64,000 nt of DNA from Chryseobacterium mucoviscidosis (GCF_002177115.1 NZ_MVAG01000122.1:186001-250000), one strand, 5' to 3'; numbered from the stretch's first letter, positions 8,770-18,408 are shown. Notes: generated by a model from the letters alone, not told the origin. Numbers and translations are program-made.

Positions 8770-9765
8770 ATGAAATTGAGCAGAATAAAATTAGACAAAC
8801 AAAATATTTTTCTTTTATTGCTGATCGTAATGGTTGCAGCAGGTAAACTGATTCCTTTCAGAAGCGAATACAATCAGTATTTTAATCTATCAGCATTTAT
8901 AGACTGGGGAATTGCAGCGATCTTCCTTCTGTATGGACTAAAGCTGAATATCAAAGAAATCATCAAAGATATTTCCAACTGGAAACTTCATCTTTTGGTT
9001 CAAGCCGGAACATTTATTATTTTTCCGCTGCTTGTATTTTTATTTTATGGTTTTGTAAAAGATACTGAATTTTTCGTTACCTGGCTTTCCATATTTTTTC
9101 TGGCAAGTCTGCCTTCCACCGTTTCTTCTTCAGTCGTTATGGTTTCTATCGCGAAAGGAAACGTAACTTCAGCTATTTTCAATGCCTCCATTTCAGGAAT
9201 TATCGGAATTGTAATGACTCCTTTACTGATGAGTTTTTTTGTACAGCCCGATCAGGAAAATATTAATAATGCAGAAATTATCCAGCAGCTTTTACTTAAA
9301 GTTTTACTGCCGATTATTTTAGGATTAATTTTAAACCCGTTATTGAAAAACTGGGTGACAAAGTATGCGAAAATTATTGCAGAATTTGATAAAATGATCA
9401 TTTTACTCATCGTTTATGAAAGTTTCTCCGAAGCGTTTTCACAGAATGTATTTGCCTCAGTTCCTTTTTCGATATTCCTTATTATTGCAGTCAGCGTTAT
9501 CACTTTATTTTTCTCGGTATACGGAATTTTAAAATTAATTTCCGGAAAGCTTCATTTTAAAAGAGAAGATATGATTACAGCTACTTTCTGCGGATCCAAA
9601 AAATCTCTGGTTCACGGAAGTCTTTTCATAATGGTTTTAGGAATTCCGGAAGATCAGAAAGTACTTTTTCTGCTTCCTGTGATGATTTATCATAGTTTTC
9701 AGTTGTTTTACGTGAGCTGGCTTGCCAATAAAATTGAGAAAAAATATCGTTTGCAAAAAATATAA
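8770..9765 (+). CDS. Bile acid:sodium symporter-family membrane carrier
   Basis: A 331-residue protein with about nine to ten membrane segments. It resembles the bacterial SBF-like/Rch1 branch: FIDWGIAAIFLLYGLKL near the N-terminus, the SLPSTVSSSVVMVSIAKGN segment with broken helices, and FCGSKKSLVHGS near residue 277. Such carriers move organic anions or affect ion balance; the substrate is unknown. It appears monocistronic. Confidence 0.88.
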   Translation: MKLSRIKLDKQNIFLLLLIVMVAAGKLIPFRSEYNQYFNLSAFIDWGIAAIFLLYGLKLNIKEIIKDISNWKLHLLVQAGTFIIFPLLVFLFYGFVKDTEFFVTWLSIFFLASLPSTVSSSVVMVSIAKGNVTSAIFNASISGIIGIVMTPLLMSFFVQPDQENINNAEIIQQLLLKVLLPIILGLILNPLLKNWVTKYAKIIAEFDKMIILLIVYESFSEAFSQNVFASVPFSIFLIIAVSVITLFFSVYGILKLISGKLHFKREDMITATFCGSKKSLVHGSLFIMVLGIPEDQKVLFLLPVMIYHSFQLFYVSWLANKIEKKYRLQKI

Positions 9766-9813
9766 TCCATGTAAATTATATTTTTATTGCTTTTCAGATT
9801 TAAATCAATTCAC

Positions 9814-9821
9814 TATTTTTG
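9814..9821 (+). promoter_or_regulatory. -7 box TATTTTTG directly before ABC ATPase gene
   Basis: A perfect TAnnTTTG ending only 4 bases before the ATG at 9826. If used, the transcript would be leaderless or nearly so. The match is short and could be chance. Confidence 0.4.
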
Positions 9822-9825
9822 AATC

Positions 9826-10494
9826 ATGATTAAAGCAAGGAATATCCATAAATTTTATGGGAATTTAGAAGTACTGAAAGGTGTTGATATTCATATCAAA
9901 ACAGGAGAGGTGGTTTCAATTGTGGGAGAATCCGGAGCTGGAAAGTCTACACTTTTGCAGATTCTGGGAACACTGGATCAGCCAACGACTTCCAATAAGT
10001 TTGATACGGAAATTGAAATTGCCGGAGAATCTTTTATCAATATGAATGATAAGCAGCTTTCTAAATTCAGAAATCAGAATATCGGTTTTGTATTTCAGTT
10101 CCATCAGTTATTGCCGGAATTTACAGCTTTAGAAAATGTTCTGTTGCCGACAAAAATCGCAGGTGCCAACGAAAAAGAAGCTATAGAAAAAGCATATGCT
10201 CTGTTTGAAGACTTAAAAATTGAACAGCGACTGCATCATAAGCCCAATCAGCTTTCAGGTGGTGAAGCGCAAAGAGTAGCGGTGGCAAGAGCTTTAATCA
10301 ACTCACCGAAAATTATTTTTGCTGATGAACCAACGGGAAATTTAGATTCGAAAAATGCAGATGATCTTCACAGATTGTTTTTTGATTTGAGAGATAAATA
10401 CAACCAGACTTTTGTAATCGTTACGCATAACCCGAATTTAGCAGAAATTACAGACCGGAAACTGGTAATGAAAGACGGAATGATTATCGAATAA
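9826..10494 (+). CDS. ABC transporter ATP-binding protein, LolD/MacB type
   Basis: A 222-residue cytosolic ATPase subunit. Walker [10 protein letters not shown] is at 34-42, the signature LSGGEAQR at 145-152 and Walker [11 protein letters not shown] at 165-174. [19 protein letters not shown] is characteristic of the lipoprotein-release (LolD) and MacB-like clade. No LolC/E-type permease is adjacent, so the partner is elsewhere and the LolD role is an inference. The next gene starts 11 bases after the stop. Confidence 0.9.
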   Translation: MIKARNIHKFYGNLEVLKGVDIHIKTGEVVSIVGESGAGKSTLLQILGTLDQPTTSNKFDTEIEIAGESFINMNDKQLSKFRNQNIGFVFQFHQLLPEFTALENVLLPTKIAGANEKEAIEKAYALFEDLKIEQRLHHKPNQLSGGEAQRVAVARALINSPKIIFADEPTGNLDSKNADDLHRLFFDLRDKYNQTFVIVTHNPNLAEITDRKLVMKDGMIIE

Positions 10495-10505
10495 AACTTC
10501 CGCAA

Positions 10506-11087
10506 ATGATGAAACCCTTTATTTTTTTATTTCTTTTCTTTATTTCGTGCACCAAATTTGATTCTCAGGCTTCAAATACTGTTGAAGATTTGCCTAAATC
10601 TAAAATTTTGGAAGTAAAGAATTTTATTAAAGGAAAAAATTACAATCAGAACCTTGCTGTTTTTATCAATTTTAAAATTCATTCAGGGAAATACCGTTAC
10701 TTTGTTTACGATCTGAAGAACAATAAAATCCTGCAGAAAGCAATTGTTGCTCATGGTGACGGATCTGTTGTGAAAAATTCCTCCGCGTTGAAATTCAGCA
10801 ATGTTGATGGTTCTCACCAGTCTTCTTTAGGAAAATACGAAATCCGGGAAAGTTATTCCGGAAAATTCGGAAAAGCCTATCGACTGGATGGTCTGGATGA
10901 AACGAACAGCAATGCAAGAGCCAGAGCAATTGTACTGCATTCTTATTATTGTATTCCAGACAAAGAATCTGCAAATCCTGCTTGTTTAAGTTTTGGATGT
11001 CCTATGCTTTCTAAAAGTGCATTCAACGAAACTTCAAAATTTATTGACGGTTCAAAGGAAACGATTATTTTATATGCTTTTTACTAA
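10506..11087 (+). CDS. L,D-transpeptidase-like (YkuD-type) lipoprotein
   Basis: A 193-residue exported protein. The N-terminus is hydrophobic and ends in FISC, a probable lipobox, so it may be a lipoprotein. HSYYCIPDKESANPACLSFGCPML carries the conserved His and the SFGC catalytic Cys of the murein L,D-transpeptidase catalytic-domain family (the quoted stretch runs from about residue 144). It may crosslink or edit peptidoglycan. It lies 11 bases after the ABC ATPase gene and 20 before radC, so co-transcription is likely. Confidence 0.82.
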   Translation: MMKPFIFLFLFFISCTKFDSQASNTVEDLPKSKILEVKNFIKGKNYNQNLAVFINFKIHSGKYRYFVYDLKNNKILQKAIVAHGDGSVVKNSSALKFSNVDGSHQSSLGKYEIRESYSGKFGKAYRLDGLDETNSNARARAIVLHSYYCIPDKESANPACLSFGCPMLSKSAFNETSKFIDGSKETIILYAFY

Positions 11088-11107
11088 TTTTATTTTAAAC
11101 TAAAAAA

Positions 11108-11785
11108 ATGCGCATTAAACTCCTTGCCGAAGACGACAGACCGAGAGAAAAATTTTTACGGAAAGGTAAAAGTTCGCTTTCTGATTCTGAACTGCTTGCC
11201 ATCATCATGGGAAGCGGAAGCAGGGACGAAACGGCAATTGAACTGGCAAGAAAAATTTTAGCATCTGTTAATAACAACTGGCATCAGTTAAGCCTGTTGT
11301 CTTTAAAAGATTTAATGAAGTTTAAAGGAGTGGGAGAGGTAAAAGCTATTTCCATTATTACGGCTTTGGAGATCGGGAGAAGAAGAGCAAGTCAGGAAAT
11401 TCCTGAGAAACCTGTAATTTCAGGAAGCGACGGAGCGTATCAGATTTTCAGAAATCATTTGTCGGATCTCCGGACAGAGGCATTTTGGGCAATTTTTCTG
11501 AATCAGAGCAACAGAGTCATTCATCTTGCCCAGCTTACGCAAGGAGGAATTAATCAATCGATTGTGGATATACGCATCTTGTTTAAAACGGCATTAGACC
11601 ATTTTTCAACAGGGATTATCATTGCGCACAATCATCCTTCGGGAAATCTGAAGCCAAGCAGAGAAGATATAGAAATCACTCAAAAAATAAAGGAAGCAGG
11701 AAAAATGCTAGGAATTCAGCTCCTGGATCATATTATTGTGACACAGAATTCATACTTTAGTTTCTCAGACGACGGATTATTATGA
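11108..11785 (+). CDS. radC: RadC-family protein with JAB/MPN metalloprotease-like domain
   Basis: A 225-residue protein. A helix-hairpin-helix-like N-terminus (LSDSELLAIIMGSGS..FKGVGEVKA) precedes an MPN domain with HNHPSGN at 174-180 and Asp at 187, the zinc-site pattern. RadC is named for DNA repair, but its biochemical role is unsettled. The stop overlaps the next ATG by 4 bases (ATGA), indicating translational coupling with the FemAB-like gene. Confidence 0.95.
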   Translation: MRIKLLAEDDRPREKFLRKGKSSLSDSELLAIIMGSGSRDETAIELARKILASVNNNWHQLSLLSLKDLMKFKGVGEVKAISIITALEIGRRRASQEIPEKPVISGSDGAYQIFRNHLSDLRTEAFWAIFLNQSNRVIHLAQLTQGGINQSIVDIRILFKTALDHFSTGIIIAHNHPSGNLKPSREDIEITQKIKEAGKMLGIQLLDHIIVTQNSYFSFSDDGLL

Positions 11786-12648
11786 TTAGAAGATTGAAAT
11801 ATAATGAAATAGATTTTGAGAAGTACAATAACTGTATCGAAAATTCTGAACAAAAAAACTGGTACTCTAGAAAAGAAGTTTTAGATCAACTTTCGGGAAA
11901 CTGGCATATTTTGGTTTATAATGATTATGAAGCGGTAATGCCGGTTCCTTTAAAAAGAAAATTTGCTTTAAATTTAGTGGTTATGCCGCTTTTTTGTCAA
12001 CAACTGGGTGTTTTTTCATCTAAAGATGATTTTAAAATTAATGATCAGTTCCTGAATTTTCTGAAAAAAAGATATAACATATTTTCATACTCTTTCAATC
12101 ATTATAATTCTTTTTCTCAGGATTTGGACAAAAAGAAAAATTACACAATCCAGATTTCAGATTATATACTTCTGAGAAGAAAAAAATATTTCAAAGGAAG
12201 AAAATCTACTGCAAAATGCGCTCAACATCTTATTTATAAAGAAATTGATTTCAGCGAAGAAAGCTTTTCTTTCATGCAGAAAAACTTTAAAGGGCTTTCT
12301 AAAGATGGAGATGTAGAAAAATACAGAAAATACTTAAATTTTCTTTACACCAATAATTCTCTGAAGCTTTCAGGAGCCTATCTGGATGAAAAACTCATTA
12401 ATATTGCGGTATTAATTGACGAAAAAGATCAACTTTCTTTGTTGGGACTTATTAACGATGAAGAGTATAAAGATGAAAACGGTCCTTCCTTTCTTATTGA
12501 TAAAATTCTGAGTCTTTATATTCATGAAAAGAAATTTAATTTTATGGGAAGCAATATCCGGGGAATAGAGGTTTTTTTTAAAAGTTTTGGCGCAGAACTT
12601 CAGGAATATCCTACTCTCGAAAATAAAATTCTGAAAAAGTTCTTTTAG
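11782..12648 (+). CDS. FemAB/GNAT-like acyltransferase-fold protein of unknown substrate
   Basis: A 288-residue soluble protein. The C-terminal pattern FMGSNIRGIEVFFKSFGA resembles the end of FemAB/peptidoglycan-bridge and related GNAT folds, where DFEGS..G...F..FG is common. The N-terminal half (KNWYSRKEVLDQL..VMPVPLKRKF) fits the same fold. The substrate cannot be called. It is coupled to radC by an ATGA overlap. The call rests on weak motif similarity. Confidence 0.6.
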   Translation: MIRRLKYNEIDFEKYNNCIENSEQKNWYSRKEVLDQLSGNWHILVYNDYEAVMPVPLKRKFALNLVVMPLFCQQLGVFSSKDDFKINDQFLNFLKKRYNIFSYSFNHYNSFSQDLDKKKNYTIQISDYILLRRKKYFKGRKSTAKCAQHLIYKEIDFSEESFSFMQKNFKGLSKDGDVEKYRKYLNFLYTNNSLKLSGAYLDEKLINIAVLIDEKDQLSLLGLINDEEYKDENGPSFLIDKILSLYIHEKKFNFMGSNIRGIEVFFKSFGAELQEYPTLENKILKKFF

Positions 12649-12705
12649 ATTAGACATTGGATTTTTTATTGCGGATTTTTCATGTATAGATTGAGAAAAT
12701 ATTAC

Positions 12706-12713
12706 TAATTTTG
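12706..12713 (+). promoter_or_regulatory. -7 box TAATTTTG before unknown membrane-anchored gene
   Basis: A perfect TAnnTTTG 12 bases upstream of the ATG at 12726. It makes the in-frame TTG at 12711 an unlikely start. Confidence 0.4.
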
Positions 12714-12725
12714 CTACCTCAAATT

Positions 12726-13238
12726 ATGACAAGTTTTTCAGGATATTTACCCTATGCTTTTGCATTAATTATTGCAATACCTTTTCTGGTTTTGCTGAGA
12801 CAGTTTGTATTTACTTATATCAAACTTAAAGAACAGGAAATCAGATTACTTTATGTAAAGTCTAATTCCGAAAATAAAACCCAGTCTTACGAAAGAATGA
12901 CGCTTTTTATGGAAAGATTAAAACCTTCCAATCTTATCCAGAGATTTGATAAAGGTCTTGCAGCCCATGAATTCATTTTTCTGACTGAAAAAGCGATCAA
13001 TGAAGAATTCGATTACAACGCTTCACAGCAATTGTACATCACCAGAAATTCATGGAAAAACATTGTCGATTCCAAAAACGCAGTTATAGAGCTTCTTCAC
13101 AGAACCTATGAAGGAATCAACGGAAACGCAAACCTTGATGAGTTCAAAACTATTTTTCTGATGAACTATATGGAAGGAGAAGATTATATTTCTATGACCA
13201 TTGAAGATTTAAGAAAAGAAATTTTAATAATAGCTTAA
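12726..13238 (+). CDS. Membrane-anchored protein of unknown function
   Basis: A 170-residue protein not recognised by function. One transmembrane segment lies near residues 8-28 (LPYAFALIIAIPFLVLL), followed by a charged cytosolic part with helical character (ERMTLFMERLKPSNLIQRFD, then AINEEFDYNASQQLYIT). Similar proteins are common next to ppa in flavobacteria, from memory. The ATG at 12726 is preferred over the TTG at 12711. ppa starts 22 bases downstream, so they may be co-transcribed. Confidence 0.8.
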   Translation: MTSFSGYLPYAFALIIAIPFLVLLRQFVFTYIKLKEQEIRLLYVKSNSENKTQSYERMTLFMERLKPSNLIQRFDKGLAAHEFIFLTEKAINEEFDYNASQQLYITRNSWKNIVDSKNAVIELLHRTYEGINGNANLDEFKTIFLMNYMEGEDYISMTIEDLRKEILIIA

Positions 13239-13260
13239 CTAAAAAAATAAATTTTAAATA

Positions 13261-13872
13261 ATGATTCCAAATTTTAAAGCACATCCATGGCACGGAATTT
13301 CTGCAGGAGAAGATGCGCCAAATGTTGTAAATGTTTTCGTGGAGATCGTTCCTTCAGACACTATTAAATACGAAGTAGATAAAGAAACAGGATTTTTAAA
13401 GGTAGACCGACCTCAGAAATTCTCAAATATTATTCCGGCATTATACGGTTTTGTTCCAAGAACCTATTGCGACAGCGCAGTAATGAATTTAGCAATTGAA
13501 AGAGGCGCTACAGACGTTACGATGGGAGATCACGATCCGCTAGACATCTGCGTTTTAAGCTCTCACAACATTCACGCAGGAGGTTTGTTAATGGAAGCTA
13601 TTCCAATCGGAGGTTTCAAAATGATCGACGGAGGAGAAGCAGACGATAAAATCGTAGCAGTAATGATCGGAGATCACGCATTCGGACATTTCAGAGATAT
13701 TTCAGAATTGCCGGAAGCAGAAGTGAAACGATTAATGCACTACTTCCTTACTTACAAGAACTTACCGGATGAGCCTGCAAAATGCAGAATTCAGGAAGTT
13801 TACGGAGCAGAACATGCTAAGAAAGTAATCAAAGCTTCTCAGGAAGATTATTCAAACAAATACGGAGGATAA
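13261..13872 (+). CDS. ppa: Inorganic pyrophosphatase, soluble family I
   Basis: A 203-residue cytosolic enzyme that hydrolyses pyrophosphate to phosphate. The family I signature DHDPLDICV is near residue 96, and RPQKFSNIIPALYGFVPRTYC carries the substrate-binding residues. Length is normal. A membrane-bound pyrophosphatase gene (hppA) follows, so two PPi-consuming systems sit side by side. Confidence 0.95.
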   Translation: MIPNFKAHPWHGISAGEDAPNVVNVFVEIVPSDTIKYEVDKETGFLKVDRPQKFSNIIPALYGFVPRTYCDSAVMNLAIERGATDVTMGDHDPLDICVLSSHNIHAGGLLMEAIPIGGFKMIDGGEADDKIVAVMIGDHAFGHFRDISELPEAEVKRLMHYFLTYKNLPDEPAKCRIQEVYGAEHAKKVIKASQEDYSNKYGG

Positions 13873-13895
13873 ATTCTCTTTATTTCAGATAAATT

Positions 13896-13931
13896 AAGGA
13901 TAGACGGTTTTCGTTTATCCTTTTTCTTTTT
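13896..13931 (+). terminator. Terminator after ppa
   Basis: AAGGATAGACG and CGTTTATCCTT form an 11-bp stem (one G-U) with a short T loop, followed by a T-rich tract. Confidence 0.85.
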
Positions 13932-14017
13932 AAGAATTCTGTATTGTAATAAGAATTCCGAAATCACACCTTTCGAAAACATAAAAAACGAGATATTGTC
14001 AATTTTTAATTTTTTTA

Positions 14018-14112
14018 GGAGCTGTTTCCTGCTTTCCACTGTATCTTTTTTGTTACGGGCTCCGCTTCTCTCCGCCCGCAACAAAAAAGGATGTCGTTTC
14101 AATCAGGGCTAG
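14018..14112. repeat. Palindromic dispersed-type repeat in ppa-hppA spacer
   Basis: A strong hairpin: ATCTTTTTTGTTACGGGC (14043-14060) pairs with 14074-14092. It is flanked by AGGAGCTGTTTCCTGC on the left and AATCAGGGCTAG on the right. From memory, similar elements are scattered through Chryseobacterium and Flavobacterium genomes. Only one copy was seen here. The remaining spacer (13932-14017, 14113-14358) holds no gene. Confidence 0.6.
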
Positions 14113-14358
14113 TAATTACCATTCTTAATAGATTGATAACCAAAACCTCAGAGATTTTCATTCCACCAAAAATTTTTGCAACATTGTTCTTTTGATTTCT
14201 CTAATCAGTATATATTTTACATCAGTTGCTTCAAGCATAATAAATTCAATCCGTTTAATCGTTTAACTGCTAATTTTGAAATACTTATAAAGATTTTAAC
14301 ATAATCCATAGAAATTATTCGTTATATTTAATATCTATTACCAAAAAAATATTAAACT

Positions 14359-17075
14359 ATGGATCTATTTGTGTTAGTACCAATTTTTGGTGTTGTTGCT
14401 TTACTGTATACTTTTTTTCAGAGTAACTGGGTGAGTAAGCAGGATGCCGGAAATGAAAAAATGAAAATTATCAGCGGACATATTGCTGACGGTGCAATGG
14501 CTTTCCTAAAAGCCGAGTACAAGATTTTAACCTATTTCGTAGTTGTGGTAGCTATTCTTTTAGCGGTGATGGGGATGAGCAATGCCAACTCTCACTGGAG
14601 TATCGGGATTGCCTTTGTAGTCGGAGCTATATTTTCCGCATCGGCAGGTTTTATTGGGATGAAAATCGCTACAAAAGCCAACGTAAGAACCGCACAGGCT
14701 GCCAAAACATCCCTTTCTAAAGCATTAAGAGTTTCTTTTACAGGAGGTTCCGTAATGGGAATGGGCGTTGCGGGTTTGGCTGTTTTAGGATTGGGAGCTT
14801 TATTTTTAATCATCAAACAGATTTTTGCACCCGACGCAACCGTGGATTCCCACGAAATGGAAAGGACGATTGAGATTCTTACAGGATTTTCTCTGGGAGC
14901 TGAATCTATCGCGCTTTTTGCAAGAGTAGGAGGCGGAATTTATACAAAAGCAGCAGATGTGGGCGCCGATTTAGTAGGCAAAGTAGAAGCCGGAATTCCT
15001 GAAGATGACCCACGAAATCCTGCAACCATCGCAGATAACGTAGGAGATAACGTAGGTGACGTTGCAGGAATGGGAGCCGATTTATTCGGTTCTTACGTAG
15101 CAACGGTTTTAGCAACCATGGTTTTAGGAAGAGAAACTATTTCTGAAGATTCTTTCGGAGGGTTTGCTCCTATACTTCTTCCCATGCTGATTGCCGGAAC
15201 AGGAATCATTTTTTCAATAATAGGAACCCTGTTTGTAAGAATTAATGATAATGAAGACTCTTCCACTTCAAGCGTACAGAATGCTTTAAACCTTGGAAAC
15301 TGGGGAAGCATTGTAATTACGGCAATAGCTTCTTATTTTTTGGTAAATTATATAAGATGGTTCTCCGAGGACATGAATTCTCTAAAATGGGTGTTTTTGG
15401 GGCGATTATGGTAGGATTGGTTGTCGGTACTTTAATGAGCATCATCACAGAATATTATACCGCAATGGGTAAAAGACCGGTTTCGAGTATCGTAAGACAG
15501 TCTTCAACAGGCCATGCAACCAACATCATTGGCGGACTTTCTGTAGGAATGGAATCTACACTGCTTCCGATTATTGTTTTGGCAGGAGGAATTTATGGTT
15601 CATATCTTTGCGCCGGATTGTACGGCGTTGCCATCGCAGCGGCCGGAATGATGGCGACAACAGCAATGCAACTCGCTATTGACGCCTTCGGGCCGATTGC
15701 AGACAACGCAGGAGGAATTGCCGAAATGAGCGAACTTCCAAAAGAAGTACGTGAAAAAACAGATATTCTGGATGCAGTAGGCAATACAACGGCAGCCACA
15801 GGAAAAGGTTTTGCGATTGCTTCTGCTGCTTTAACGGCTTTAGCTTTATTCGCGGCTTTTGTTGGGATTGCAGGAATCGACGGAATTGATATTTACAGAG
15901 CAGATGTTCTTGCCGGATTATTTGTCGGCGGAATGATACCTTTTATCTTTTCATCTCTGGCAATCACTGCGGTTGGACAGGCTGCAATGGCAATGGTAGA
16001 AGAAGTTAGAAGACAGTTTCGCGAAATTCCCGGAATTCTGGAAGGAAAAGCGCAGCCGGAATACGAAAAATGTGTAGCCATATCAACCGATGCCTCCATC
16101 AGAAAAATGATGCTTCCGGGAGCTATTGCCATCGTTTCCCCTTTGCTCATCGGGTTTATTTTCGGGCCTGAAGTTTTGGGAGGTTTTCTTGCCGGAGCTA
16201 CAGTAAGCGGTGTTTTAATGGGAATGTTCCAGAATAATGCAGGCGGAGCTTGGGACAATGCTAAAAAATCTTTCGAAAAAGGAGTCGATATCAACGGAAA
16301 GACTTATTACAAAGGTTCTGAACCCCATAAAGCTTCCGTAACGGGAGATACGGTGGGAGATCCGTTCAAAGATACTTCAGGACCTTCGATGAACATTTTG
16401 ATTAAACTGATGTCGATTGTTTCTCTGGTGATTGCTCCCACTCTCGCTGTTTTACATAAAGATAAAATAGATGCCAACAGAAAAGCTAAAATTGAAGCTT
16501 TAACAGGCGTTTCAGCAGTTTCATTAACTAATCAGACAGGATCAACAGCCGTTGTTCCGCAGGAAATAAAAGGCTATGTTAATGAAAGCGGAGATTTTGT
16601 GTATGACACAGGAAATATTCAGGAGATAGAACTAAAAGGCGGAAAGAAAATAAAAATCGGAGAAGGAAGCCAGTTGTATCAGATGTACAATTCGGTTAAA
16701 AATAAAGATCAGGGAGTTTTGGATCCGAATAAATGGTTTACGATAGAAAATCTTTACTTTGAGACAGGTTCCAGTGATTTAAAAGCGGGTTCTGAAGTCC
16801 AGTTATTAAATTTAGTTGAAATTATGAATGCTTATCCAACTTTAAAGATCAAATTGGGAGGCTATACCGATAATTCAGGAAATGAAGAAAGCAATCAGAA
16901 ACTTTCCAATTTGAGAGCTCAGACCGCAAAACTGAAACTGCTGGAACTGGGAATTTCCGGAGACAGAGTGGAAGCAGAAGGATACGGTTCTCAGCATCCT
17001 GTTTGCGCAGCCAACGATACGGACGAATGTATGGCAAAAAACAGAAGAATTGATGTAAGAGTTTTGTCTCTGTAA
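14359..17075 (+). pseudogene. hppA: Membrane ion-pumping pyrophosphatase (hppA) with OmpA-like C-terminus, interrupted by a frameshift
   Basis: Two overlapping frames make one gene. Part one (14359 to about 15354) has the N-terminal membrane helices and the PPi site (EAGIPEDDPRNPATIADNV). Part two (in frame from about 15354; first ATG 15357; stop 17075) continues with [17 protein letters not shown] and [10 protein letters not shown], the pattern of K+-dependent enzymes, which pump Na+ or H+. The shift fits the loss of one base in 15345-15357. After the usual C-terminus, a region of about 130 residues ends in an OmpA/Pal-type fold ([29 protein letters not shown]). Both halves look well preserved, so a sequencing error or very recent mutation is likely. 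Confidence 0.9.
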
Positions 17076-17093
17076 AAATCAACTTTGAATATT

Positions 17094-17124
17094 GAAAGCA
17101 CTGCATCATGCGGTGCTTTTGTTT
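17094..17124 (+). terminator. Terminator after hppA
   Basis: AAGCACTGCA and TGCGGTGCTT form the stem with loop TCA, followed by TTGTTTT. About 60 bases beyond, TCATTTCGACAGAAGAGAAAT (17191-17211) resembles a short string that recurs in flavobacterial spacers. Confidence 0.8.
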
Positions 17125-17251
17125 TAAATATCATTTAAATTTTCCTGCCAAGAAATCTGCTCAATCAACAAAATAAATATTTCCTGCTGTCATTTCGACA
17201 GAAGAGAAATCTAAAAATAAAAAAATGAAAATCTTTACACTGACAGTAATT

Positions 17252-18391
17252 TTAAAGATTCTTTTTCAAATATTCAAGCGCATTAGTAATCAGATCATCA
17301 TTTTTAGCAAAACTGAAACGGATATAATCTGAATTCTGTCTGGAATTGTAAAAAGCGGATAGAGGCAGACATGATACTTTCTTTTCGATAGTCAGCCATT
17401 TTGAGAATTCTACATCCGTCATTGTTTTCGAAACGGTTCTGAAATTCACGATTTGAAAAACGGCACCTTCTGCTTTTTGTTCTACAATGAAACGTGTTTC
17501 TTGAATCAGTTCATTAAAAAGATCACGCTTTTTTTGCATTACAATATGATTTTCCGAAGCATCAAAAACTTCCAGATATTTGGCTATTGCGTACTGACAC
17601 GGCGCATTTGCGCTATAAGAAATGTATTGCTGATGACAGCGGAATTTTGCCGTTAATTCTTCAGGTGCTAAAAGATAGCCGACTTTCCATCCGGTAGAAT
17701 GAAACATTTTTCCAAAAGAAAAAATACAGAAAGTTCTTTTTTTCAGTTCAGGATGAAGAAACGAACTGTAATGTTCCTTTCCGTCAAAACAATAGGTATC
17801 ATAAATTTCTTCCGAAATCAGATAAATTTCCCGATCTTTAATGATGCTGTATAATTGATTCCAGTCGCTTTCAGACCATATTTTTCCGGTTGGATTTTGT
17901 GGAGAATTTACAATAATGGCTTTTGTTTTTTCAGAAATACAATTTTGCAGTTTTTCCCAATTTATCGAAAAATCATTGTCAAGATCATAATAAACAGGAG
18001 TTCCTCCATTCAGGAAAATGGATGGGCCATACGTATAATAGGATGGCTGAATGACAATAACTTCATCTCCCTGATTCAGAATAGATTTAAGGGAAGTATA
18101 TAAAGCAAAGGTTGCACAGGGAACGATTGTTACTTCATTTTGTTGCAATCTTATGCTGTTTTTTCTGTTGAAATTAAAACGGATTATATTTTCTATCAAC
18201 AGAGGATTTCCTGCAAGTGGTTCATAATGATGAATATTGAGGTCAGCAGCTTCTTTAAGGTATTCTCTCAGACGGTAATCAATATCAAAATCCGGTAAGC
18301 CCAAAGAAAGATCAAAGCTGTTGTTTTTAACAGCCAGTTCAGACATTTCGGTAAAAAAAGAGTAATGATTGAATCCGTAGATATTCTCCAT
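17252..18391 (-). CDS. PLP-dependent aminotransferase, class I/II (methionine/kynurenine aminotransferase-like)
   Basis: A 379-residue fold-type I enzyme. SFGKMFHSTGWKVGYLLAP carries the PLP-binding Lys near residue 230; NSPQNPTGKIW and SEEIYDTY give the Asn and Asp/Tyr ring contacts. The sequence resembles YbdL-type methionine aminotransferases, which act on methionine and aromatic amino acids with 2-oxo acids. It is monocistronic on the minus strand and divergent from the M28 peptidase gene. Confidence 0.88.
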   Translation of the reverse strand: MENIYGFNHYSFFTEMSELAVKNNSFDLSLGLPDFDIDYRLREYLKEAADLNIHHYEPLAGNPLLIENIIRFNFNRKNSIRLQQNEVTIVPCATFALYTSLKSILNQGDEVIVIQPSYYTYGPSIFLNGGTPVYYDLDNDFSINWEKLQNCISEKTKAIIVNSPQNPTGKIWSESDWNQLYSIIKDREIYLISEEIYDTYCFDGKEHYSSFLHPELKKRTFCIFSFGKMFHSTGWKVGYLLAPEELTAKFRCHQQYISYSANAPCQYAIAKYLEVFDASENHIVMQKKRDLFNELIQETRFIVEQKAEGAVFQIVNFRTVSKTMTDVEFSKWLTIEKKVSCLPLSAFYNSRQNSDYIRFSFAKNDDLITNALEYLKKNL

Positions 18392-18408
18392 ACTTTTTGC
18401 ATTTATTT

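Noticed and set aside
13848..14102. An 84-codon minus-strand ORF
   Set aside because: It runs through the ppa terminator and the palindromic repeat and has no protein-like pattern.
15350..15357. Programmed frameshifting in hppA
   Set aside because: No slippery heptamer or downstream pseudoknot is evident; a one-base error or mutation is simpler.
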